In this document: positions 34,667 through 42,279 of the stretch, piece by piece | How the letters are laid out: each line of letters begins with the position of its first letter | Numbering within the stretch: position 1 is the first letter of the stretch | Origin: Thermoflavifilum thermophilum | GTDB taxonomy: Bacteria > Bacteroidota > Bacteroidia > Chitinophagales > Chitinophagaceae | Length of the DNA stretch: 64,000 bases | Assembly (NCBI RefSeq): GCF_900116565.1 | Contig: NZ_FPCJ01000001.1 | Location: 2,476,540 to 2,540,539, forward strand | Direction: 5' to 3' | Translations under genes and position numbers: made by a program | The notes under the pieces: generated by a model | Told to the model about the DNA's origin: nothing | Seen by the model: only the letters and a program-made list of their open reading frames with translations | The model's database searches: none

Positions 34667-35211
34667 ATGCAGGAACAGGAATTAGAAGCCTTGCGTTATC
34701 CCATATCGGTCGTTTTCAGCCGCCTCAGCCTATTACGGAAGAAGATATCCGGCGCGCCATTGAATCCGTTGAGCAACTGCCCTCCCTGCTTGAGCAGGCC
34801 GTTTTGAATCTGGATGCAACTCAGCTGCAAACGCCACATCGGCCCGGTGGATGGACGGTTCAACAAGTAGTGCATCACCTGGCCGATGCCCATATGCAGG
34901 TTTATGGACGTTTTAAACTGGCACTAACAGAACATCAGCCTACGGTTAAGCCATTTATCGAAGAACGGTGGGCTGAATTGCCCGATAGTCGCCTGCTCCC
35001 GGTTGAAATATCCATCACTTTATTGCATGCTTTGCATCGCAGGTGGGTTTTTCTAATGCAAAACATGAGCCGTGACGACTGGCAACGAAGCTATTACCAT
35101 CCTGAACAGCAGCGGCTTTTTACGCTGGATTGGGCAGCATGCATGTATGCCTGGCACGGCCGCCATCACCTCATGCACATCGTGAGGCTACGGGAACGTA
35201 TGGGCTGGTGA
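34667..35211 (+). pseudogene. DinB/YfiT-family metal-dependent hydrolase, frameshifted near the start
   Basis: The sequence from 34705 on matches the whole YfiT/BstA-type protein: IGRFQPPQP, GGWTVQQVVHHLADAHMQVY with the first metal histidine, YHPEQQRLFTLDWAACMYAWHGRHHLMHI with the others, and a final RMGW. The natural N-terminus (MQEQELEALRYPI) is also present but begins at the ATG 34667 in a different frame. The two halves would join as RYPIGRF if one AT of the ATAT at 34703-34706 were removed. So a 2-base insertion separates the start codon from the body. This could be a true mutation or a sequencing error; no good alternative start exists in the body frame. Confidence 0.72.
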
Positions 35212-35224
35212 AATACCGGATTGT

Positions 35225-36496
35225 TTACCACCTTTTAAAGCGCTCGTAAGCTGCTTTTTCCAGCCATTCCCGATGATCGGGATGAGCGATCTCAATCAAT
35301 GCTTTTGCCCGCTGGCGCAGGTTTTTGCCAAACAAATCTACCACGCCGTATTCGGTAACCACATAATGCACATGCGCGCGGGTAGTGGTTACACTGGCAC
35401 CGGGTTTCAGGAAAGGAACAATTTTGCTTGCACCATTTTTGGTAACAGATGCCATGGCAATGATGGGTTTGCCACCTTCTGACAAAGCAGCACCGCGGAT
35501 AAAATCCATCTGTCCACCCACACCGGAATATTGATACGTACCAATGGAATCAGCACATACCTGTCCGGTTAAATCAATTTCAATAGCGCTGTTGATAGCC
35601 ACCATTTTGGGATTTTTCCGAATGATACTCGTATCGTTGGTAAATGCTGTTTCTTTCATAGACACGATTGGATTATCATGAATGAAATCATACACTTTTT
35701 TCGATCCCATCACAAAACAAGCCACAATTTTATGGGGAATGACCTTTTTATATTTTCCGGTAATAACTTCCTTTTCTACCAACGGTATCAATCCATCGGA
35801 AAACATTTCGGTATGAATACCCAGATCGCGATGGTGTTCCAGTTGTTCGAGCACCGCGTTGGGAATAGCACCAATGCCGGTTTGCAGGGTTGATCCGTCC
35901 TCAATCAAGGCGGCTATATGGCGACCGATTTGTTGTTCAACAGCTGTTACTGGTTGACTTTGCACTTCATGAATATCAGCTTCATGCCACACAGCAAAAT
36001 CAATATCTTTTTCATGCACGATCCCATCACCGTGTGTACGCGGTACACGAGGATTAACCTGGGCTACAACCCAGCGGGCAGTTTCTACCGCACTGAGGGT
36101 TACATCAACCGAAGGGCCGAGTGAACAATAACCGTGTTTGTCGGGCGGACTAACCTGAATAAATGCCACATCAATTGGCAATATGCGATGGCGAAATAAT
36201 GTGGAAATATCGCTTAAAAAAACAGGCACATAATCTCCGATTCCTTCGGCAAGCGCCTGCCGCATGTTGCTTCCGATAAAAAATGAATTCGGGTAAAAAG
36301 CATCAGCATATTCGGGTTTGCAATAGGGGAGATCACCTTCCGTGTGAATATGCACGATTTCTACATTCCGCAGTTCATGCGATCTGGCAACCAATGCATC
36401 AATCAACACATGCGGTGTCATCGCCACACTGTGAATAAAAACCCGATGACCTGATTGCACGACTGATGCAGCTTCAGCAGCTTGTACCCATTTCAT
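35225..36496 (-). CDS. Acyl-CoA:carboxylate CoA-transferase (acetyl-CoA hydrolase/transferase family)
   Basis: The 423-residue enzyme belongs to the Cat1/Ach1/4-hydroxybutyrate CoA-transferase family. The catalytic glutamate lies in GIHTEMFSDGLIPL near residue 233. Glycine-rich CoA-binding stretches include LQTGIGAIPNAVLEQL and QYSGVGGQMDFIRGAALSEGG (two parts). It moves CoA between acetyl-CoA and another carboxylate such as succinate, butyrate or 4-hydroxybutyrate; the actual pair cannot be told. Length is normal for the cytoplasmic bacterial type. It is convergent with the ABC/DinB genes and has no catabolic neighbours. Confidence 0.88.
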   Translation of the reverse strand: MKWVQAAEAASVVQSGHRVFIHSVAMTPHVLIDALVARSHELRNVEIVHIHTEGDLPYCKPEYADAFYPNSFFIGSNMRQALAEGIGDYVPVFLSDISTLFRHRILPIDVAFIQVSPPDKHGYCSLGPSVDVTLSAVETARWVVAQVNPRVPRTHGDGIVHEKDIDFAVWHEADIHEVQSQPVTAVEQQIGRHIAALIEDGSTLQTGIGAIPNAVLEQLEHHRDLGIHTEMFSDGLIPLVEKEVITGKYKKVIPHKIVACFVMGSKKVYDFIHDNPIVSMKETAFTNDTSIIRKNPKMVAINSAIEIDLTGQVCADSIGTYQYSGVGGQMDFIRGAALSEGGKPIIAMASVTKNGASKIVPFLKPGASVTTTRAHVHYVVTEYGVVDLFGKNLRQRAKALIEIAHPDHREWLEKAAYERFKRW

Positions 36497-36644
36497 GTAT
36501 ATGAAGTTTATTTCAGCCTGTAAAGTAAGATAATCGTACCTATTTGCAGAAATGAGTTTTATCAGCTAAAGCCGGTGATTTTTATCATCCATCAGGAATG
36601 TAAGCGCATCATGTTTTTTCATAAATTGGGGAAAAATTCAGGAA

Positions 36645-37115
36645 ATGCTGGGCTCACTTACCGTTTCACAAATAGATGATTTTTTGCAGCGCCATTCGTT
36701 TGGCAGGATTGGATACCAGATTAATGGCAGAATATACATCATTCCGGTAACCTATCTGTTTGATGGGACTAGTATTATCGCCCATTCAAGGGAAGGAGAG
36801 AAAATTCGGGCATTGCGAAACCAGCAGGAAGTATGTTTTCAGGTTGATGAAATTATGGATCAAAGAAACTGGCTAAGCGTGCTGGTATGGGGATTATATG
36901 AAGAAATTACGGATCCGCAACAACGATATTATGCATTGGACAGGCTGATCCGGAAAATATACAAGCTGGATGTACATCAAGCTGCTGAAAAGCCCATGGA
37001 ACTGGACGTACAGCCCGATCAGCTGCTGGCAGAAGGAGCCATGAACATTGTGTACCGGATTAGAGTGCTTGAAAAAAGCGGCCGGTTTCAACGATATGAG
37101 CCGAAACCTTCATAA
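36645..37115 (+). CDS. Pyridoxamine 5'-phosphate oxidase-like flavin-binding protein
   Basis: The 156-residue split-barrel protein matches the PNPOx-like/NimA-related flavin-binding family. Landmarks are HSFGRIGYQINGRIYIIPVTYLFDG and IIAHSREGEKIRALRNQQEVCFQVDE, each read in parts, followed by WLSVLVWGLYEEI. Such proteins bind FMN or F420 in a dimer interface and reduce small molecules. Its true substrate is unknown. It lies 40 bases before the ribonucleotide reductase gene. Confidence 0.82.
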   Translation: MLGSLTVSQIDDFLQRHSFGRIGYQINGRIYIIPVTYLFDGTSIIAHSREGEKIRALRNQQEVCFQVDEIMDQRNWLSVLVWGLYEEITDPQQRYYALDRLIRKIYKLDVHQAAEKPMELDVQPDQLLAEGAMNIVYRIRVLEKSGRFQRYEPKPS

Positions 37116-37155
37116 GCCTGCAGCATAAGTTGCATTTACGATTATCATTTCTTAT

Positions 37156-38940
37156 ATGGAACTAACAGCCAATGCGCGCATTGTTTTGGAGTCGCGCTAT
37201 CTGCGCCGCGATGAGCAGGGCAAGCTTATAGAAACTCCCGAACAAATGCTGGAGCGTGTGGCTCTGGCTGTGGCCGAAGCCGAATTGTATTGGGGGCAGG
37301 CAAAGGATGTACAGCAAACGGCATCTTTGTTTTTTGATTTGATGAATGAAAAACTTTTTCTGCCCAATTCACCTACGCTTATGAATGCAGGCACACCTTT
37401 AAGCCAGTTAAGTGCATGCTTTGTGTTGCCTGTGGAAGACGATATGTCGGCCATCTTTGATACTTTGAAACTGGCGGCTCTGATTCAACAAAGCGGTGGA
37501 GGCACCGGCTTCAATTTCAGTCATCTCCGACCCGAAGGCAGTTATGTGTCTTCTACGGGTGGTACGTCATCGGGACCTGTAGCTTTTATGAAAATATACA
37601 ATGCTGCGACGGAAGAAATTAAACAAGGAGGGAAACGAAGAGGTGCCAACATGGGTATTCTCAACATCAATCATCCGGATATCCTGACGTTTATCAATGC
37701 CAAGGAGGATGCGCATCAACTCAATAATTTCAATATTTCGGTAGGTATAAAGAATGATTTTTTCAAGGCTTTGGATACAGGAAAAACCTATACCCTGCAT
37801 TTCTCAGATGTACATGGAAAAACCATCGAACGAGAAGTTTCGGCTGCAGATCTTTGGCAGAAGCTCGTTCATGCAGCCTGGGCAACGGGTGATCCCGGGT
37901 TGATATTTCTGGATACCATTCAGCAATTCAATCCCACACCGGGAATCGGAACAATTGAAGCCACCAATCCATGTGGAGAAGTGCCTTTGTTACCTTACGA
38001 ATCCTGCAATCTGGGCTCAATCAACCTCAGCAAGATGCTGCAAAAAAGAGAAAATCAGGATTGGCAGGTGGATTGGGAAAAGCTGCGCCGAACGATACAC
38101 CTGGCTGTCCGTTTTCTCGATAATGTGATTGAAATCAATCGCTATTTGCATCCGGAACTGAAACGAATGGCAACCGGGAACCGTAAGATTGGACTGGGTG
38201 TAATGGGATGGGCTGAAATGCTTATCCGCATGGGCATTCCGTATGATTCACAGGAAGCCTTGCAATTCGGATCGCAGTTGATGCAGTTTATTCAGCATGA
38301 AGCTCAAATAGCTTCGGCATCGCTTGCTGCACAAAGAGGTTCCTTTCCGTTTATTATCCAAAGCCAATTTTCCAGTCAACAACGCCGCAATGCTACATTG
38401 ACCAGCATTGCACCTACCGGCACCATTTCACTTATAGCAGGCACCAGTTCATCTATTGAACCATTATTTGCCATTGCCTACAAACGCGAACATGTATTGA
38501 ACAACCAAACCTTGTTTGAAATCAATCCTGCTGCATTGGAAATCTTATCCCGCCAGCAACATTTCAGTGAACAAATGCTCGATGAAATAATCCTGAAAGG
38601 AAGCGTGCAGCATATCCGGCAACTTCCGGAATCGGTGAGACGCCTGTTGAAAACTTCGCTGGAAATTGACTATACCTATCATATTGCTCATCAGGTAAGT
38701 TTTCAGCGATATACGGATAATGCTGTATCCAAAACCATCAACATGCCGGCTTCGGCCACTATAGCCGATGTGGAAAATGCCTACCGGATGGCCTGGCAGC
38801 AAGGGGCCAAAGGCATCACCATATTCCGATACGGATCAAAGGCCGAACAGGTGCTGCATGCCGGTCTGAAAAAAGAAGATGAAATTGTACGCGTGCTGGA
38901 GTCAGAAATTCATGACTGCAAATCCAGCTGCCATCTTTGA
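37156..38940 (+). CDS. nrdJ: Adenosylcobalamin-dependent (class II) ribonucleotide reductase
   Basis: The 594-residue enzyme reduces ribonucleotides to deoxyribonucleotides using a radical from coenzyme B12, so it works with or without oxygen. Active-site residues are present: Cys88 in LSACFVLPV, Cys273 in NPCGEVPL for the thiyl radical, and SCNLGSINL. IQQSGGGTGFNFSHLRP, IAPTGTISLIAGTSSSIEP and SKTINMPASATI are NrdJ hallmarks. The C-terminus ends CKSSCHL, a CX3C pair (Cys588, Cys592) that can relay electrons from thioredoxin. No NrdA/NrdB-type subunit is nearby, and no cobalamin riboswitch is visible in the 40-base gap upstream. Confidence 0.93.
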   Translation: MELTANARIVLESRYLRRDEQGKLIETPEQMLERVALAVAEAELYWGQAKDVQQTASLFFDLMNEKLFLPNSPTLMNAGTPLSQLSACFVLPVEDDMSAIFDTLKLAALIQQSGGGTGFNFSHLRPEGSYVSSTGGTSSGPVAFMKIYNAATEEIKQGGKRRGANMGILNINHPDILTFINAKEDAHQLNNFNISVGIKNDFFKALDTGKTYTLHFSDVHGKTIEREVSAADLWQKLVHAAWATGDPGLIFLDTIQQFNPTPGIGTIEATNPCGEVPLLPYESCNLGSINLSKMLQKRENQDWQVDWEKLRRTIHLAVRFLDNVIEINRYLHPELKRMATGNRKIGLGVMGWAEMLIRMGIPYDSQEALQFGSQLMQFIQHEAQIASASLAAQRGSFPFIIQSQFSSQQRRNATLTSIAPTGTISLIAGTSSSIEPLFAIAYKREHVLNNQTLFEINPAALEILSRQQHFSEQMLDEIILKGSVQHIRQLPESVRRLLKTSLEIDYTYHIAHQVSFQRYTDNAVSKTINMPASATIADVENAYRMAWQQGAKGITIFRYGSKAEQVLHAGLKKEDEIVRVLESEIHDCKSSCHL

Positions 38941-38947
38941 ATTTATA

Positions 38948-39760
38948 TTACCAGTGTGAAATAAACAACGGAATCGGCAACATTTTCATCAGATGCAAGG
39001 CTTCACTTTTATGCAGCATCTGCGATAGCAGGCTTCTCCCGAAAGACCCCATGACACCCATAATTTGTTTGTTTCTCCGATAACTTGTCAAGAAACTATC
39101 CAGCAATTTTTCTTCAGTTTCTTCATAATAAGCTTCCATGTAATGTGCATTTAGCCAGTCAATCAATAATTTCTTATCCTGCATTTTTTCCGTTTCCTGT
39201 GCATAGATTGCCCGAACAGGTTTATCCATGAACTGAGGAAACAGATAGGAAAATTGTTTGATCGCAAAAACAGAAGAAGGCGTGCCATTATAGGCAAACA
39301 AGATTTCATCAATATGATCTATGCTGTCAGAAATCAGCATCACCGGGCATTCCCCATACATCAGAATATCTCTGAAAAATTTATATCTGACAATATCTTC
39401 CGAAGGATTGTTAAGTGAATGAATATCGAGCAAAAGCAGATCGGAATACCTCATGTGTTTGAAAAACAACTCTTTTGTGGAAGTGCCATCCTCAAAAGAT
39501 TTAACCAGCAATCCTTTTTTGTCGGCCTCCTCAAGTAGTTTCTGAAAATTTTTCTCAATAGCCTCGTATCTTTCTTTTTCTGCTATTTGTCCGGGTATTG
39601 TAACAAATGATCGCTGATCATACCAAAGTGCCGTGTTCAGCATATCATCCAGATATACTTCTAAGATTTTGGTATGGGTAAGATGTGCCAGATAGGCCGG
39701 GAAATTGAGTATTTCAGGTTTGAAATACATGCCGTCGGTATAAAACAATATTTTTAACAT
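38948..39760 (-). CDS. Universal-stress-protein-like protein
   Basis: The 270-residue protein has two weak UspA-like halves. It begins LKILFYTDGMYFKPEI. Around residue 103 is FKHMRYSDLLLLDIH, followed by YGECPVMLISD, the usual end of a Usp domain. The second half begins IDEILFAYNGTPSSVFAIKQF and ends IMGVMGSFGRSLLSQML with LPIPLFISHW. The ATP-binding motif G-2X-G-9X-G-S/T is only partly kept, in the second half (GSFGRSLLSQM). It may be a nucleotide-binding or sensory relative. It ends 8 bases from the convergent nrdJ stop. Confidence 0.68.
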   Translation of the reverse strand: MLKILFYTDGMYFKPEILNFPAYLAHLTHTKILEVYLDDMLNTALWYDQRSFVTIPGQIAEKERYEAIEKNFQKLLEEADKKGLLVKSFEDGTSTKELFFKHMRYSDLLLLDIHSLNNPSEDIVRYKFFRDILMYGECPVMLISDSIDHIDEILFAYNGTPSSVFAIKQFSYLFPQFMDKPVRAIYAQETEKMQDKKLLIDWLNAHYMEAYYEETEEKLLDSFLTSYRRNKQIMGVMGSFGRSLLSQMLHKSEALHLMKMLPIPLFISHW

Positions 39761-39848
39761 GGCAAAAAATTTAAAAGTTATGAATTAAAGTTATCCGTTC
39801 ATGTAAGTTGAATCATAGGTTTATTTATCAGCTGTTGTGTGTTGAAAA

Positions 39849-39876
39849 GGAGAGGCCTTTTCGATAAGGCCTCTCC
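39849..39876 (-). terminator. Terminator of the YceI/porin operon
   Basis: GGAGAGGCCTT (39849-39859) and AAGGCCTCTCC (39866-39876) form a perfect 11-bp stem around a 6-base loop. On the minus strand TTTTC follows. It lies about 130 bases beyond the porin-like gene's stop, in an otherwise featureless 249-base gap. Confidence 0.65.
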
Positions 39877-40009
39877 GCTACCAGCCTGTTAAGCATCAAC
39901 CTCCAACTGCTTGCATGAAGATGCAGGGTTTTCTAAGATTTTGCTGATAAAAACATTTTTTCACGAATAGTTGTTTTGATAATTTGATGAATGGATAATG
40001 AATTTTAAA

Positions 40010-41302
40010 TTAAAATCCAACCGTTCCTTCCAGCATCAATCCATGGAACTGACCTCCGTAATTGATATTGTTTGTAGGATAATCATGATAGCGTTGATTC
40101 ACATATTCGGCTTTTAGCAACACAGTGGGTGCAATATACCATCCCAATGCAGCCTGTACGCGATCAATATTCACAGCTTGAGAAATGCCTGGTAATTCAC
40201 CTTTTACCCAATCGTAGCGTACACCGAGATAAATGTTTTGTTTCGGGCCGAAGTAGTACAGCAAGTCGCCCACAAGCTGATCTGCTTTTCTGTTGGATGT
40301 TTCTGCACCTGTTCTTCCCTGTGCATGTTCATAGGTACCAAAGAATACCAAACCCCGATATTGAATAAAGGGATTAATCATGATACTGGTCACATGATTG
40401 CTGAATTGCGGATTGTATTCACCCGACCATGCATTGTTAGAAATGGTTGCTTGTGTATTTTCCATCACCAGATAATAGCGTGATCCGCCTCTGTCGCCAT
40501 TATACAGCTGATTGCCGGGCGATTTGCGATTGGTATAGATTGAACCGGTGAGCCGAAAACGAAAATCGGGTGTGAGTTGCTTATCGAATCCTAACTTACC
40601 ATAGATAGCTGGTCCGCGGCCTGATGGATTGGTGACAGTGGTATTCACCTGGCTGCCGGCTACACCGATCATACCAATCCAACCCTTGCTCATTACATAA
40701 GCTTCACCACTGATAGCCGTCATGAAAGCATCCATGATATAGTTACCAACGAAAGGATTTTGAATAGCCTGTCCATTGTCGGTTCTGCGGAAATGAGCGT
40801 CACCATAGTTGATTTCAAAATCACCTACACGAAAACGCACATTATTCATCAGATGATCAATGGTCTGATTATGCAGGAAGCTTAATTTGTCGATTTGCAA
40901 ATAACCACCTTTTACCCAGGTATCGTTGTGATGACGGGATGAAAGATAAGTAATCACATTTAATTCAATACCATCAGCCAAAGTGGCATCCAGATTCAGG
41001 TTGGCTGTGGCCAGGTTAAAACCATTGCCAATGGTAATGAGCTTATTCTGATCCACACCGTTCACGATGTTGGGCGTGGCTTCGTTGGAATGGCGCAGGG
41101 CCTGAAATTGCTGGGTGAATCCGGCTCCGATTTTCAGTTGCAAATGAGTGAATGTAGCCGTATCGTTTTTGGGTGGCTCAAACATATTGAGTCCTCTTTG
41201 ATCATAAGGCCGCATGTTAGGCAAAATCTTTTGTCCATAGGCCAGATGAACGGAACCTGCCAGGATCATGGTGGTGGCAAAATGAAGCAAATACTTTTTC
41301 AT
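40010..41302 (-). CDS. Porin-like outer-membrane protein
   Basis: The 430-residue protein has a signal peptide (HFATTMILAGSVHLAYGQ). It then has a series of alternating hydrophobic/polar strands ending in an aromatic residue (LMLEGTVGF), as expected for a beta-barrel. Strand-like stretches include FRVGDFEINYGDAHFRRTDNG, GLVFFGTYEHAQG and IYLGVRYDWVKGE. I do not recognise a specific named family; it resembles stand-alone Bacteroidota porins of unknown substrate. It follows the YceI gene in the same direction 35 bases downstream, so a shared operon is likely. Confidence 0.72.
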   Translation of the reverse strand: MKKYLLHFATTMILAGSVHLAYGQKILPNMRPYDQRGLNMFEPPKNDTATFTHLQLKIGAGFTQQFQALRHSNEATPNIVNGVDQNKLITIGNGFNLATANLNLDATLADGIELNVITYLSSRHHNDTWVKGGYLQIDKLSFLHNQTIDHLMNNVRFRVGDFEINYGDAHFRRTDNGQAIQNPFVGNYIMDAFMTAISGEAYVMSKGWIGMIGVAGSQVNTTVTNPSGRGPAIYGKLGFDKQLTPDFRFRLTGSIYTNRKSPGNQLYNGDRGGSRYYLVMENTQATISNNAWSGEYNPQFSNHVTSIMINPFIQYRGLVFFGTYEHAQGRTGAETSNRKADQLVGDLLYYFGPKQNIYLGVRYDWVKGELPGISQAVNIDRVQAALGWYIAPTVLLKAEYVNQRYHDYPTNNINYGGQFHGLMLEGTVGF

Positions 41303-41337
41303 GGCTGTAAGATTTAAATGGTTTACAAATACATTTT

Positions 41338-41973
41338 TTAATTATTGAAAGAAAGTCCGTCATTGGAAAACAGATCTACTTGAAACTGAATGGTAACTTC
41401 TTTTCCTGTTTTCATCAGCCCCATGAATGTGGGTGGTGTAACCTTGTAATCAGTCATGTCAATGGTTTTTTCTCCGGAACAAACAAGCTTTCGGTTACCA
41501 TTTATTTCACAAACAGTGCGCACAGATACGGTATGGGTTACACCAGCGATGGTGAGATTTCCCGTTGCAAGAATCTGATAGGTGTTTCCGCTTTGTTTTA
41601 CCTGACCCTGTGTAGATTTGAAAATAATCTGCGGATGTTGTTCTGCTTTCAACGATTTGTAAGCCTTGCTATCCATCATGGAGCCTTCCGTACTTTTCAG
41701 GCTTTTTACCGGAATAACAAGTGAAAGGTTGCTCAATCCGTTTATCTGATGCTGATTATCTTCAGTAAAGATTACCGAAAGCTGTAGGTCATTCGATTTC
41801 ATCGTCCAATCGTGTAAAGTAGATGTACCTTTTATGACCACATACGATTCAGGTGAAGCTTTAAATACGCTTTGAGCTGAGGCTTTTATCCTGAAAATGC
41901 TTATCAGCAAGGCGATAAGCATGATCATCGTAAAAATTACGATCAAGATTTGTTTTGCATAATCCCGTTTCAT
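41338..41973 (-). CDS. YceI-family lipid-binding protein
   Basis: The 211-residue protein starts with a membrane-spanning signal or anchor (ILIVIFTMIMLIALLISIF), then has the YceI lipocalin-like fold. Family marks are VVIKGTSTLHDWTMKSNDL near the start, STEGSMMDSKAYKSLKAEQHPQI (in two parts) and ATGNLTIAGVTHTVSVRTVC. YceI proteins bind isoprenoid-type lipids in the periplasm. The ATG at 41973 is chosen because it precedes a compact basic-plus-hydrophobic signal; a longer frame to 42057 would put 28 polar residues in front. It is the first gene of a unit with the porin-like gene. Confidence 0.85.
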   Translation of the reverse strand: MKRDYAKQILIVIFTMIMLIALLISIFRIKASAQSVFKASPESYVVIKGTSTLHDWTMKSNDLQLSVIFTEDNQHQINGLSNLSLVIPVKSLKSTEGSMMDSKAYKSLKAEQHPQIIFKSTQGQVKQSGNTYQILATGNLTIAGVTHTVSVRTVCEINGNRKLVCSGEKTIDMTDYKVTPPTFMGLMKTGKEVTIQFQVDLFSNDGLSFNN

Positions 41974-42088
41974 GGCTTTTAGTTTTTGATTTGAATGAAT
42001 GAACATTTCATTGCAAAATTCCTCCGTGTTTTTACCCTGCACGATGATATTCATCAATCCACGTGATGATTCTTATCAAAACGGATGG

Positions 42089-42100
42089 TGACTTTTGTCA
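42089..42100. promoter_or_regulatory. Candidate operator TGAC-N4-GTCA upstream of yceI
   Basis: TGAC TTTT GTCA is a perfect 4+4 palindrome, 116 bases before the YceI start. It resembles the half-sites of Crp/Fnr-family regulators but is shorter than their usual site. It may be chance. Confidence 0.25.
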
Positions 42101-42213
42101 TTTTTCATTCAAACGCGCATCTGTAGAGCCGGATAAGAGTGGCATCAGTATAATGTCTGTGCAGCAGATGATTTTTCAGCGAAAGGACGGGAAGCAAGTA
42201 TATGCATAAAAAA

Positions 42214-42246
42214 ACGTCTCTTCATCTTTCGCTGATGAAGAGACGT
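42214..42246 (-). terminator. Strong terminator of the S9 peptidase gene
   Basis: ACGTCTCTTCATC (42214-42226) and GATGAAGAGACGT (42234-42246) form a perfect 13-bp stem with a 7-base loop. On the minus strand a run of seven T follows, so this is a strong intrinsic terminator 33 bases after the peptidase stop. Confidence 0.88.
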
Positions 42247-42279
42247 GCAGAAAATTCAAATCAGATAAAAAAACGAAAG

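Larger units (their letters stand above)
41974..42279. other. Intergenic region with a palindrome and a terminator
   Basis: This 306-base gap lies between the S9 peptidase terminator and the YceI gene start. It holds the 12-base palindrome at 42089-42100 and the peptidase terminator at 42214-42246. I see no RNA gene. Confidence 0.5.
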
